Assembly (NCBI GenBank): GCA_041662605.1
Contig: JBAZSD010000017.1
Location: 28,699 to 92,698 of the forward strand
Direction of reading: 5' to 3'
From: Desulfomonilaceae bacterium
Lineage (GTDB): Bacteria; Desulfobacterota; Desulfomonilia; Desulfomonilales; Desulfomonilaceae
Length of the DNA stretch: 64,000 nucleotides
Every line of letters begins with the position of its first letter. The first letter of the stretch is position 1. Below are positions 18,844 through 27,354 of the stretch, piece after piece. A program made the translations under genes and the position numbers. Below the pieces are notes generated by a model, which was not told the DNA's origin, ran no database searches, and saw only the letters and a list, made by a program, of their open reading frames with translations.

Positions 18844-19322
18844 GACGGGAATTTGTTCTTGTCCAGCGCCAAGGCGGGGACCGCGGTCTTGGAAGGACCA
18901 CACTGAGCTATCAATTTGTCAAGATTTATGACAAGAACTATGGAATCGTCAAATCTTGCCGCAAAGTCTATGTAGTTGTTTTCCTCCAGATAGCGTTTTT
19001 CGGATGGTAAATCCTGCACCGCCAGAGGGACTACACCTATTACAGAGTCAGCGACCAATATCACCCTGTTGAGAGAGGTTTTCACTATTATAAATTGATC
19101 AGACAGCTCGACTTCTTTTTCCGGGATTCCGAGGACCTTTCGTGAATTTACTACCATCAGCACAGGGCCCTGTACATCTACAAGACCAAGGATGTATCGC
19201 TCCGCTGAAGGCAAAGGTGTAACTTCCACTGCCCGTACGACTCTTTCTACATCCGAAAGTGTTAGGGCGAAGCGTTGATCATCAATCTGAAAAATGAGGA
19301 AGTTATTCATTGGATTACTCAT
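18840..19322 (-). CDS. cheW: CheW-type coupling protein, first gene of the chemosensory operon
   Basis: A CheW domain begins at FLIFQIDDQRFALTLSDVER and carries the ILGLVDVQGPVLMVVN signature. The open frame extends to an ATG at 19421, but no ribosome site is seen there and a possible promoter lies immediately upstream. The ATG at 19322 gives about 160 residues, a normal CheW length, so it is preferred with moderate confidence. It heads the minus-strand run cheW-cheR-cheW-mcp-cheA-cheB-hybrid kinase and is translationally coupled to cheR by a 4-nt overlap. Confidence 0.88.
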   Translation of the reverse strand: MSNPMNNFLIFQIDDQRFALTLSDVERVVRAVEVTPLPSAERYILGLVDVQGPVLMVVNSRKVLGIPEKEVELSDQFIIVKTSLNRVILVADSVIGVVPLAVQDLPSEKRYLEENNYIDFAARFDDSIVLVINLDKLIAQCGPSKTAVPALALDKNKFPS

Positions 19323-19425
19323 GCTTCGCTGATGTTCGATTTCATTTTGAATGTACGGTTCACATCGTTGAATGAATTGGTCGTCACAGATCAATTCTGC
19401 GATAATAATATGAAGATTCATTTAG

Positions 19426-19452
19426 CTATAATAATATGCAACGTAATTGTAA
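19426..19452 (-). promoter_or_regulatory. Weak candidate promoter of the chemosensory operon
   Basis: On the minus strand TTACAA (19452-19447) is followed after 15 nt by TTATAG (19431-19426) in a very AT-rich stretch, just upstream of the 19421 ATG. If used, transcription would begin about at that ATG, which favours the internal start at 19322. The rest of the 19422-19713 spacer holds a TGCGTCA/TGACGCA inverted repeat (19648-19654 and 19669-19675) ahead of sucC, and otherwise nothing recognisable. Confidence 0.25.
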
Positions 19453-19713
19453 CATGAAATAGACTAAATATCAAATAATATAAGAGTAAATTGCCATAAC
19501 ATAGTATATTCACCGATATTTATATCATATCCGAATGGCTGTATATTCCCGGAACTTTTAGCTTGCAAAGCCGGACGTCTAAGGGTAAATTCAATGCAAC
19601 CGCCTATTAATCCTTAAACAGATCTTTACTTGTTTATGTTGAACTATTGCGTCAGGAGTTGAGGCAAATGACGCAGGCAGTGGAATAAAAAAAACGCCGG
19701 GGGCAGTTCTACA

Positions 19714-20886
19714 ATGAACCTGCACGAATTCCAGTCAAAGAGAATTTTGATGGAAAAGGGTGTGAGTGTGCCGCGAGGGACGGTGGTATATGATGCCCTA
19801 GAAGCCTTGGTGGCCGCCAGAAATCTTAAGTCCGACAAAGTGGTTCTAAAAGCTCAAGCTCATTCCGGGGGCCGTGGAAAAGCCGGCGGAGTGGCTGTAA
19901 TGTCAATTGATGAGGATATCAGGTCGGAAGCTCGTAGAATTCTAGAAATGACTCTTGTAACGAATCAGACTGGGCCTCAAGGAAAGCCCGTCAGCGCTCT
20001 CCTTGTAGAGGATGCGCCTCATATAGATGAGGAAATGTATTTGGGAGTGGTGCTGGACAGAAACGATGGACATGTCACTATAATGGCCAGCCCTGCCGGT
20101 GGCATGGATATAGAGACAATAGCAAGGGAATCTCCTGAGAAGATTTTTACGGTCAAGGCTCATCCCCTGAGAGGCCTGTGCCCGTTTCAGGCTCGTGGGC
20201 TGGCTTATAAGCTGACCAGCAAAAATTTGGTTGCGAACCAAATAGCTAAAGCGGTAACAGCCCTTTATGAAATCTTTATCGGATATGACTGCACCCTCGT
20301 AGAGATAAACCCTCTTGTGATATCTGGAGAGACAGTCCTGGCTTTGGACGCCAAAATTAACCTGGACGACCATGCCTTGTTTCGGAGATCCGCAATGGCT
20401 GAACTTCGTGATCGATCGCAGGAGGACCCGGTTGAGCTTTCGGCTCGTCAGGCAGGACTAAGTTACATAAAACTGGAAGGTGATATAGGGTGTATGGTCA
20501 ACGGCGCCGGCTTGGCAATGGCTACCTTGGACCTCATCTCTATTCATGGAGGGGCGCCTGCGAATTTCCTGGATGTTGGGGGCGGAGCTAGCGAGCAGGT
20601 TGTAGCGGACGCTACGAACCTTCTTCTCGATGATAAGAGGGTGAAAGTGGTTTTCATAAATATATTCGGTGGAATCCTGAGATGTGATGTCCTCGCTCGC
20701 GGAGTGATTAAGGCGATCAATCAAAGAGGTTTAAAACTGCCTGTAATTGCCCGGATTGAAGGCACCAACATAGAGTTAGGCCGGAAACTATTTCTGGATT
20801 CCGGTTTGCCGATCGAGATGATTCCTTCTCTGGATGAAGCCGCGAGATTGGTGGTGGCTAAAGCCAAAGAACTCAACGTAAGTTAA
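19714..20886 (+). CDS. sucC: Succinyl-CoA ligase (ADP-forming) subunit beta
   Basis: With SucD it interconverts succinate plus CoA plus ATP and succinyl-CoA, a step of the TCA cycle and of succinate-propionate routes. At 390 residues it is full length. It begins MNLHEFQSKRILMEKGV, has the ATP-grasp region KAQAHSGGRGKAGGV, VEINPLV and the C-terminal GGILRCDVLARG that contacts the alpha subunit. No strong ribosome site; GGGGGC lies about 10 nt upstream. First gene of a four-gene run with sucD, a carboxyltransferase and a B12 protein. Confidence 0.97.
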   Translation: MNLHEFQSKRILMEKGVSVPRGTVVYDALEALVAARNLKSDKVVLKAQAHSGGRGKAGGVAVMSIDEDIRSEARRILEMTLVTNQTGPQGKPVSALLVEDAPHIDEEMYLGVVLDRNDGHVTIMASPAGGMDIETIARESPEKIFTVKAHPLRGLCPFQARGLAYKLTSKNLVANQIAKAVTALYEIFIGYDCTLVEINPLVISGETVLALDAKINLDDHALFRRSAMAELRDRSQEDPVELSARQAGLSYIKLEGDIGCMVNGAGLAMATLDLISIHGGAPANFLDVGGGASEQVVADATNLLLDDKRVKVVFINIFGGILRCDVLARGVIKAINQRGLKLPVIARIEGTNIELGRKLFLDSGLPIEMIPSLDEAARLVVAKAKELNVS

Positions 20887-20902
20887 TAAATGGAGAGCTA
20901 CA

Positions 20903-21775
20903 ATGGCCATCCTTGTAAATAGAGATTCTCGAGTCATCTGCCAAGGTATAACCGGTCGTAATGGTACTTTTCACTCTATAGCTTGCAGGGATTACGGGGC
21001 GAATATGGTGGGAGGAGTAACCCCAGGCAAACAGGGGACGTTTGTAGACGGCATACCAGTATTTAATACGGTCGAGCGAGCTGTCCAGGAAACTGGAGCC
21101 AATGTATCTCTGATCTTTATACCAGCCGCTGGGGCGAAGGATCCGATATTGGAGGCAGTGGAAGCGGGTATAGATGTTATTGTTTGCATAACGGAAGGTA
21201 TTCCGCCACTCGACACCGCTTCAGCCCTTTATACCGTGAAAGAGAAAGGTAAAGTGCTGATTGGGCCAAACACTCCCGGAATAATTTGCCCGACTGAAAA
21301 ATGCAAGGTTGGAATAATGCCGGGTTATATTCATTCACCGGGGCCGGTGGGAGTTATTTCCAGGTCTGGTACTCTCACTTATGAGGTGGTTGATCAATTG
21401 ACAAAAGCCGGGATGGGGCAAAGCACATGTTTGGGACTGGGTGGAGACCCCGTAGTGGGACTTAGTTTTGTCGATTGTCTCAAAATGTTCAACAGTGATC
21501 CCAAGACCGAAGCAGTTGTTCTCATTGGAGAGATCGGAGGAACGGCTGAAGAACGGGCTGCTGAGTTTATAAAGACTGAATTCAATAAACCTGTGGTAGC
21601 CTATGTGGCGGGACGACTTGCCCCACCGGGAAAAAGGATGGGACACGCTGGGGCCATAATTTCAGGGGGATCCGGTACCGCACAGGGCAAGATCAAAGCG
21701 CTCGCCGACGCTGGAGTGTCGGTTGTGGAAAATCTTACCAGGGTTGGTCAGGTTGTTAGGGAAGTCCTTTCCTGA
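20903..21775 (+). CDS. sucD: Succinyl-CoA ligase (ADP-forming) subunit alpha
   Basis: Catalytic CoA-binding subunit, 290 residues. The N-terminal Rossmann motif GITGRNGTFHS binds CoA. The phosphohistidine is in GHAGAIISGG near residue 247, and IGEIGGTAEE is conserved. The start is supported by GGAGAG 8 nt upstream. It lies 16 nt after sucC, so it is certainly co-transcribed. Confidence 0.97.
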   Translation: MAILVNRDSRVICQGITGRNGTFHSIACRDYGANMVGGVTPGKQGTFVDGIPVFNTVERAVQETGANVSLIFIPAAGAKDPILEAVEAGIDVIVCITEGIPPLDTASALYTVKEKGKVLIGPNTPGIICPTEKCKVGIMPGYIHSPGPVGVISRSGTLTYEVVDQLTKAGMGQSTCLGLGGDPVVGLSFVDCLKMFNSDPKTEAVVLIGEIGGTAEERAAEFIKTEFNKPVVAYVAGRLAPPGKRMGHAGAIISGGSGTAQGKIKALADAGVSVVENLTRVGQVVREVLS

Positions 21776-21810
21776 ATTTAGCATATTTAAAGAGTCCAGA
21801 GGAGCTGTTT

Positions 21811-23364
21811 ATGTCACTTTTAGATCAAAAATTCCGGGAACTTGAAAAAAGACTCGAAGAAGCGGACAAGGCAGGGGGCCCTGAAAAAACCGCTAAACAT
21901 CATAAAGCAGGAAAGATGACGGCGCGAGAACGGGTTCTTCAACTTGTTGATGAAGGATCATTTGAAGAAATCGACAAATTCGTGGTACACCGTTGCGTAG
22001 ATTTTGGAATGGAAAGGACCCACATTCCAGGAGAAGGAGTGGTCACCGGATTCGGTCGAATTAACGGAAGAGGAGTGTACGTTTTTGCTCAGGACTTTAC
22101 AGTTTTCGGCGGTAGCCTGTCATTCACTCACGCGCAAAAAATATGCAAGGTTATGGACCTGGCTTATAGAAACGGTTTCCCATTAATCGGCATCAATGAT
22201 TCCGGAGGGGCCAGAATCCAGGAGGGCGTCGAAAGCCTTGGCGGCTACGGAGAGGTATTCTACAGAAATGTCAGAGCATCGGGAGTCATACCTCAGATTT
22301 CAGTAATTATGGGGCCGTGCGCGGGCGGAGCCGTTTACTCTCCAGCCGTTACCGACTTCATCTTCATGACTGAAAAAACGAGCTACATGTTTATTACGGG
22401 GCCGCAAGTCATCAAACAGGTGACAAGCGAAGAAATCGATTCGGAGAGTCTCGGCGGGGCCAAGGTTCATGGAAGGGTTTCAGGGGTTTGCCATTTTCAT
22501 TTTCCCACGGAGTCGGAAACTCTTGACAAGGTCCGGGAACTCCATTCTTTCATCCCCGACAGCAACAGGAAAAAAGTTCCAAATGTAGGTTCCGATGACC
22601 CGTTTGATCGCGAAGTTCCTGAATTAGATACTGTCATACCTGAGAATTCCAGACGACCTTATGACATGAAAAAAATTATCATGCCAACTCTGGATGATAA
22701 GAAGTTCCTCGAAGTTCACGCTCATTATGCTCGAAATCTTATCACTGGTTTTGGTCGTCTTGGTGGCAAGACTGTCGGTATAGTGGCGAACCAACCCAAT
22801 TGGCTTGCCGGATGCCTGGACACCGAAGCTTCGGTAAAATGCGCCAGGTTTGTAAGGTTCTGCGATTCATTCAATATTCCATTGTGGACCTTGCTTGATG
22901 TTCCTGGATACCTGCCCGGCACGCAACAGGAACATGGGGGCATAATTAAACATGGAGCGAAGATACTGTACGCTTACGCAGAAGCTACGGTGCCCAAAGT
23001 CACTCTTATAACCAGGAAGGCTTACGGAGGAGCGTATGTGGTCATGTCAAGCAAGCACCTTCACGCTGACATAAATCTAGCTTATCCTACCGCTGAAGTC
23101 GCTGTAATGGGACCTGAAGGCGCTATACAGATCCTGTCCCGAAAAGAAATAGAAAGCTCTCCCGACCCGGCGGCGAGACGGGGCGAATTGATCCAGAACT
23201 ATATCGAGAAATTTGCGAGTCCGTATCGAGCGGCGGAACTTGGCTTTGTAGATCAGGTAATTTTCCCGAGAGATACAAGGGCGACTCTAATAAAGGCTTT
23301 TGCCCAACTGGAAAACAAGGTCGAGGAAGAACCCAAAAGAAAACACGGTAATATACCATTGTGA
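21811..23364 (+). CDS. Biotin-dependent acyl-CoA carboxyltransferase (methylmalonyl/propionyl-CoA type)
   Basis: 517 residues, full length for the PccB / methylmalonyl-CoA decarboxylase alpha / transcarboxylase 12S family. Two crotonase-like halves are visible, with GINDSGGARIQEGVESLGGY and MGPCAGGAVYSPA forming the first oxyanion region, GGAYVVMSSKHL the second, and the typical C-terminus KHGNIPL. It moves carboxyl from or to methylmalonyl-CoA/propionyl-CoA via biotin. Which partner it uses (carboxylase, sodium-pumping decarboxylase or transcarboxylase) cannot be told, because no biotin carrier or carboxylase gene is here. AGAGGAG ribosome site; 35 nt after sucD. Confidence 0.92.
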   Translation: MSLLDQKFRELEKRLEEADKAGGPEKTAKHHKAGKMTARERVLQLVDEGSFEEIDKFVVHRCVDFGMERTHIPGEGVVTGFGRINGRGVYVFAQDFTVFGGSLSFTHAQKICKVMDLAYRNGFPLIGINDSGGARIQEGVESLGGYGEVFYRNVRASGVIPQISVIMGPCAGGAVYSPAVTDFIFMTEKTSYMFITGPQVIKQVTSEEIDSESLGGAKVHGRVSGVCHFHFPTESETLDKVRELHSFIPDSNRKKVPNVGSDDPFDREVPELDTVIPENSRRPYDMKKIIMPTLDDKKFLEVHAHYARNLITGFGRLGGKTVGIVANQPNWLAGCLDTEASVKCARFVRFCDSFNIPLWTLLDVPGYLPGTQQEHGGIIKHGAKILYAYAEATVPKVTLITRKAYGGAYVVMSSKHLHADINLAYPTAEVAVMGPEGAIQILSRKEIESSPDPAARRGELIQNYIEKFASPYRAAELGFVDQVIFPRDTRATLIKAFAQLENKVEEEPKRKHGNIPL

Positions 23365-23391
23365 TTGCTACAGTTTCTTAGAGGTGTCTAT

Positions 23392-23787
23392 ATGGAAAAA
23401 AAAATTAGAGTCGTCGTGGCTAAACCAGGTCTGGACGGGCACGATCGTGGGGCCAAGGTTGTAGCGCGAGCGCTTAGGGACGCGGGTATGGAAGTCATTT
23501 ACACTGGTTTGCGTCAGACTCCGGAAGCTATTTTCAAGACCTGCGTGCAAGAGGATGCGGACGCTTTGTGTCTAAGTTCCCTGTCGGGGGCTCATGATTA
23601 TCTTTTTCCACGTATCGCCAATCTCTTTAGAGATCAGAAAGTGGAGGATGTTTTGATTCTGGGGGGCGGTATTGTGCCTGAAGAAGATATTGAAGCTCTC
23701 AAGAAAGCCGGAATCTCGGAGATTTTTGGACCTGGGACGAGGACAGATGACATAGTGCAGTTCATAAAAACGCATCTAAAGAAATAG
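23392..23787 (+). CDS. Methylmalonyl-CoA mutase small (B12-binding) subunit
   Basis: 131 residues forming a stand-alone cobalamin-binding domain: DGHDRGAKVVARALRDAG is the DxHxxG histidine-on motif, followed by SSLSGAHDYLFP and ILGGGIVPEED. It matches the C-terminal domain of methylmalonyl-CoA mutase, which converts succinyl-CoA and methylmalonyl-CoA. A TTG 9 codons upstream abuts the previous stop. The ATG at 23392 is chosen because AGAGG precedes it at normal distance. The substrate-binding large subunit is not in the window; split mutases are known in Desulfobacterota and archaea. Confidence 0.92.
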   Translation: MEKKIRVVVAKPGLDGHDRGAKVVARALRDAGMEVIYTGLRQTPEAIFKTCVQEDADALCLSSLSGAHDYLFPRIANLFRDQKVEDVLILGGGIVPEEDIEALKKAGISEIFGPGTRTDDIVQFIKTHLKK

Positions 23788-23957
23788 TGTTTCGATTTAG
23801 AACAGAATACGATAAACTGAATGCGTTGGATCACAACGCGAAATGTGTTGTGTAATTGGTTTATATAGTAGTAGTAAAAATGTAGATTTTTTGAATTGAT
23901 CTTATTAGTATTCGGATAGTCCGATAGCTGACGTCTTTCAGTCAGGAGAGAATTATA

Positions 23958-24137
23958 ATGACTTTACGAGAGATCAGGACAAAAGCCAGAGACTTGGGTG
24001 TCAAGAATTACACGAGATTCAAAAAGGATGGGTTGATCCGGCAAATACAGCAGGCTGAAGGTAACGCCCCATGTTTTAAGGGCATCAAAGATTGTGGTGA
24101 ACTAGAATGCGCTTGGCGCGGGGAGTGCCAGGCCTAG
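23958..24137 (+). CDS. Small Rho_N/SAP-like protein with C-terminal cysteines
   Basis: A 59-residue frame below usual gene-calling cutoffs, preceded by AGGAGAG 8 nt before the ATG. The N-terminal half (MTLREIRTKARDLGVKNYTR, then KKDGLIRQIQQAEGN) has the helix-loop-helix look of the Rho N-terminal/SAP fold. The C-terminal part has four cysteines in CFKGIKDC, ELEC and RGEC, with a Trp in ECAWRGEC. I recall similar small Cys-tailed proteins from Geobacter and relatives. A nucleic-acid role is only an inference. It sits alone in the 638-nt gap between the B12 protein and panB. Confidence 0.7.
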   Translation: MTLREIRTKARDLGVKNYTRFKKDGLIRQIQQAEGNAPCFKGIKDCGELECAWRGECQA

Positions 24138-24162
24138 AAATCATCATTCGTTATGTAGACTC

Positions 24163-24204
24163 TTTTGGCGCGGATTAAGAACCTTATCTAAATTCGCGCC
24201 AAAA
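24163..24204. terminator. Inverted repeat downstream of the 59-residue gene
   Basis: TTTTGGCGCG (24163-24172) and CGCGCCAAAA (24195-24204) make a perfect 10-bp stem with a 22-nt loop, 25 nt after the small gene's stop. The A/T arms give each strand a short T or A tract inside the stem, but no separate T run follows. Possible terminator, uncertain. The remaining sequence to panB shows no other feature. Confidence 0.4.
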
Positions 24205-24425
24205 AGTCATGTTTGTCACTTTACCCATCGAATTTCCATCGCTAATGCTTTACACGCCGTTTTTGCATCCGTCCGACACGGCGCCATTCAGTCATTGACT
24301 TACAAATAGGTTTCTGCAAAAATTTTTGAATTGTAGAATGTTATCCAAGTCGGGAGTCACTGCCGGAGGCGGACATCATTCGTGATCAAATTAAATTTAG
24401 AAGAAGTCCTTGAAACGGAGGGACT

Positions 24426-25268
24426 ATGGCGAAAATTACGATTAACACACTGAGAGAAAAAAAGGCCAAAGGCGAAAAGATGACTTTTCTCACGGCCTAT
24501 GATTATCCTTTCGCAATTTTTGAGCAAAAAGCAGGGATAGATGTTGTCCTCGTTGGCGATTCAATGGGTATGGTAGTTCTAGGTTATAACTCTACACTGC
24601 CTGTGACCATGGATTTAATGATGCCACATGTGCAGGCCGTTCGGTTGGGCGCCCCTGATGTATATCTAGTAGGTGACATGCCATATATGAGCTACCAGAT
24701 ATCGAAGTCCGAAGCGATCAGAAACGCCGGCAGGTTTATGGCCGAAGCCGGATGCGACGGAGTGAAACTTGAGGGCGGTAGAGAGATGGCTGAAACTGTT
24801 AGAAGTCTTACCGATGCTACCATACCTGTTATGGGACACATTGGTCTTACTCCTCAGGCGGCGGCCCAGTTGGGAGGATTCAAGGCCCAGGGAAGAGATT
24901 TAAAGACAGCCCAAAGACTCATTGAAGACGCCCGAATTCTTGAAGAAGCAGGAGTGACGAGTCTCCTCATGGAGGGTGTGCCTGCCGAACTGGCGGAAAT
25001 AATCACCAGACAGTCATCTGTCCCAACATTTGGCATAGGAGCTGGACCGCACTGTGACGGACAAGTTTTGGTTATTCATGACATGATTGGGATGTTCGAT
25101 CGGTACACTCCTAAGTTTGTGAAGAGGTACAGGGAGATTGGAAATCAAATCATTGAAGCTCTTGAAGAATTCAAAAAGGATGTCACGGAAGGACAGTTTC
25201 CAGCAACAGAACACTGCTATTCAATGCCAAAGGAAGTGGCTGAGGAACTTGACCGTCTCTACAAATAA
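24426..25268 (+). CDS. panB: 3-methyl-2-oxobutanoate hydroxymethyltransferase (PanB)
   Basis: First step of pantothenate synthesis: transfers a hydroxymethyl group from 5,10-methylene-THF to alpha-ketoisovalerate, giving ketopantoate. 280 residues, normal. Family motifs: KMTFLTAYDYPFA, VGDSMGMVVLGY, PVMGHIGLTPQ and GIGAGPHCDGQVLV. A GGAGGG ribosome site precedes the ATG by about 5 nt. The neighbouring PanE-like reductase would carry out the next step. Confidence 0.96.
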   Translation: MAKITINTLREKKAKGEKMTFLTAYDYPFAIFEQKAGIDVVLVGDSMGMVVLGYNSTLPVTMDLMMPHVQAVRLGAPDVYLVGDMPYMSYQISKSEAIRNAGRFMAEAGCDGVKLEGGREMAETVRSLTDATIPVMGHIGLTPQAAAQLGGFKAQGRDLKTAQRLIEDARILEEAGVTSLLMEGVPAELAEIITRQSSVPTFGIGAGPHCDGQVLVIHDMIGMFDRYTPKFVKRYREIGNQIIEALEEFKKDVTEGQFPATEHCYSMPKEVAEELDRLYK

Positions 25269-25376
25269 TAGCCCCTTGGACGTGTCCAAGGTCGATTGAC
25301 CTGTCTAGCGGAATATCGACCCGGCATAGCTAGGACACCGCAAACAAGAGTAATTCAATTAAATGGGATTTATTGT

Positions 25377-26303
25377 ATGAAAATCGCAATAATAGGAGCT
25401 GGCTCTCTTGGGTCGGTAATGGGTTCGTTGCTGTGGGAAGCCGGGCTGGACCCGATGCTCATAGAACGGAACCAAGATGAAGTCGATCATGTGAGGGAAA
25501 ATGGCATATGGATTGAGGGAGTTTCTGGCGATCGACTCGTTAAGCCTAGAATTTCCGTAGACACCGTCGAGCTGGAGAAGGCGGATCTTGTTATAGTATT
25601 GGTGAAATCCTACGACACTCGGGCCGCCTGTCAAACTATAGGCAAACTGATATCCGACCAAAGCGCCATTATAACGGTTCAAAATGGAGTTGGAAATTTC
25701 GAGATACTAAATCAGGCTTTCCCAGGCCAAGTCTTGATAGGCGTTACTACAATGGGGGCAATGACGCTCGGATTGGGTATGGTTCGGCATACTGGATTCG
25801 GTCCCACACATATCGGTGAAGTAGATGGTCGACTCTCAGATCGGGCGGTTGCGGTAGGACGCGCTCTTCAAATGATGAACGGAGGGCCGGTTGATGTTGT
25901 CGATAACGCCCTAGGTTCGGTTTGGTCGAAACTGATCATAAACGCGTCCATTAATGCTCCCGGAACATTGCTTCGGCTCCGTAACGGCGACTTGCCGATT
26001 ACTGACGAAGGACGAACTTTGATAAGAAGGATTGTTCACGAATGTGTAAACCTAGCGAACGCTAAAGGGATCAATTTGATTTATGATGATCCTGAGGATC
26101 AAGTGATCAAAGTTTGTGAGGGGACGGCTGGAAACTTGAATTCTATGTTCCAGGACGTCATGGCTTGTAGAAGAACAGAGATTGACTTTATAAACGGAGC
26201 TGTGGCCTCGCAAGCAAAAGCTCTTGGACTGGAGGCCCCTGTGAATGAGACTCTGGCTTTGTTAATCAAGTCCATGGAATCCACCTATGGGATCCGGGTT
26301 TAG
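25377..26303 (+). CDS. panE: 2-dehydropantoate 2-reductase family protein (PanE/ApbA)
   Basis: NADPH-dependent reduction of ketopantoate to pantoate. The start at 25377 is used because the protein then opens with the Rossmann motif MKIAIIGAGSLGSVMG; the longer frame to 25296 adds 27 residues unlike the family. 308 residues. The conserved Lys of the catalytic region (WSKLIINASINAPGTL) is present. Paralogues of this family act on other substrates, but position directly after panB favours pantothenate synthesis. Followed by a strong terminator. Confidence 0.85.
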   Translation: MKIAIIGAGSLGSVMGSLLWEAGLDPMLIERNQDEVDHVRENGIWIEGVSGDRLVKPRISVDTVELEKADLVIVLVKSYDTRAACQTIGKLISDQSAIITVQNGVGNFEILNQAFPGQVLIGVTTMGAMTLGLGMVRHTGFGPTHIGEVDGRLSDRAVAVGRALQMMNGGPVDVVDNALGSVWSKLIINASINAPGTLLRLRNGDLPITDEGRTLIRRIVHECVNLANAKGINLIYDDPEDQVIKVCEGTAGNLNSMFQDVMACRRTEIDFINGAVASQAKALGLEAPVNETLALLIKSMESTYGIRV

Positions 26304-26340
26304 AACTAGGTAAATCTTTTAAACTCGGGAAAAAACGATA

Positions 26341-26379
26341 AGGACGTCGGTCCCACTTAGGGCGACGTCCTTTTTTTTT
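26341..26379 (+). terminator. Rho-independent terminator after panB-panE
   Basis: AGGACGTCG (26341-26349) pairs with CGACGTCCT (26363-26371), 13-nt loop, followed directly by a run of nine T (26371-26379). This is a textbook intrinsic terminator 37 nt after the panE stop. On the other strand T runs are weaker, but it may also serve the convergent gene ending at 26395. Confidence 0.9.
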
Positions 26380-26394
26380 CAGATAGCGATGGGA

Positions 26395-27354
26395 CTAAAA
26401 AAGTGAGCTTATGAAAGCGAATGGCAGCCCGATAATTTCGACTGCTGTTGACAGCAAATCAGCCCCTGACGCATCGTCTCTTTGGTCTGATGGGTAGGGC
26501 GACGGCGCTGTAACAGGAGCGCTTGCAGGGGCTAGTTTTATCGTGACGCCATCTCTTACAATCCTGTCACCCATATTAGGCGCTCCGAGCGAAGGCCGAG
26601 GAGCTGATGTGACATAATGGGACGGCATCATCCCGTTGGGGGCGTTTGTAGACGCATTGAAACGGGAAGGGGCGCAGATTGTAGGTGATGTCGGGAAATT
26701 ACGGTTTTCATATGTTCCTGCCGGGAGTCTCCAGGAATTCTGGGTCAATGGATGAACCTTACGAATTGGTTTAGGCGAAACTGCGTATTGAGGTCCTGGC
26801 GAAACTTTCCTTATCTTTGTCGCGGCAGGTTTTTTGGAAGTCTTCTTTGGTTCCGCGACTGCCGTCACTTTTTCTTTAACGGGTTTAGCCTCTGTCACCA
26901 CAGGCTTGGCCTCAATCTCCTTCGTTGGCTCAGACTTTTGTGGAGGCGGAGAAAGCACCAAGTCTTTTTCCAGATCGCCTTCCAGGTCCATGGAATCCTG
27001 TCTCGCTTCGGCGACAAGACCGGAAGTTCCAAGTCCAACTGCTTCGACACGAGGCGGAGGCGCCATAGCTGCGCTTGATTTGGGCTTGAACGCGATCGCT
27101 GGACGAGCGCTCACACGTTGATCGGAGTTTGCAGCCACATTTTCGGCCTTTAGGTTTATTGACTGCGTATCCTCATCTACAATGGTCTTAAGTCCGGATT
27201 TGTACTCTGCTTTGACTACCGCGCCAGGTTTCAGATACAGGGGAGTCGACGCCTGACTCGCCGCCGCGTTCGCTAGCGCTCCGAGATTCCCGGCGCAAAC
27301 CCACGACGCCGTCAATATCAGGATGACCGCGGTAAATGACAATTTTTTTAACAT
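26395..27354 (-). CDS. Exported Ala/Pro/Lys-rich low-complexity protein
   Basis: 319 residues. A signal peptide (MLKKLSFTAVILILTASWVCA) is followed by a mature part rich in Pro, Ala, Lys and Ser, including a PPPR segment and a lysine/glutamate repeat zone (EIEAKPVVTEAKPVKEKV) that recalls TonB-like spacers. Near the C-terminus a more hydrophobic stretch (DLLSTAVEIIGLPFAFISSL) ends the protein. Strong AAGGAG ribosome site. No family recognised. Likely periplasmic or envelope-spanning, but this rests on composition only. Confidence 0.7.
   Translation of the reverse strand: MLKKLSFTAVILILTASWVCAGNLGALANAAASQASTPLYLKPGAVVKAEYKSGLKTIVDEDTQSINLKAENVAANSDQRVSARPAIAFKPKSSAAMAPPPRVEAVGLGTSGLVAEARQDSMDLEGDLEKDLVLSPPPQKSEPTKEIEAKPVVTEAKPVKEKVTAVAEPKKTSKKPAATKIRKVSPGPQYAVSPKPIRKVHPLTQNSWRLPAGTYENRNFPTSPTICAPSRFNASTNAPNGMMPSHYVTSAPRPSLGAPNMGDRIVRDGVTIKLAPASAPVTAPSPYPSDQRDDASGADLLSTAVEIIGLPFAFISSLF

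Noticed and set aside
18844..18903. Upstream 20-residue extension of CheR
   Set aside because: It lies inside the coding part of the preceding cheW; the GTG overlapping its stop fits coupled translation better.
8551..19421. Standard flagellar chemotaxis operon
   Set aside because: No cheY, cheD, cheZ or flagellar genes; CheA-REC, CheR-TPR and two CheW fit an alternative system.
23788..24425. Cobalamin riboswitch near the B12-binding protein
   Set aside because: No B12-box-like conserved segment could be found; only a small gene and an inverted repeat are present.
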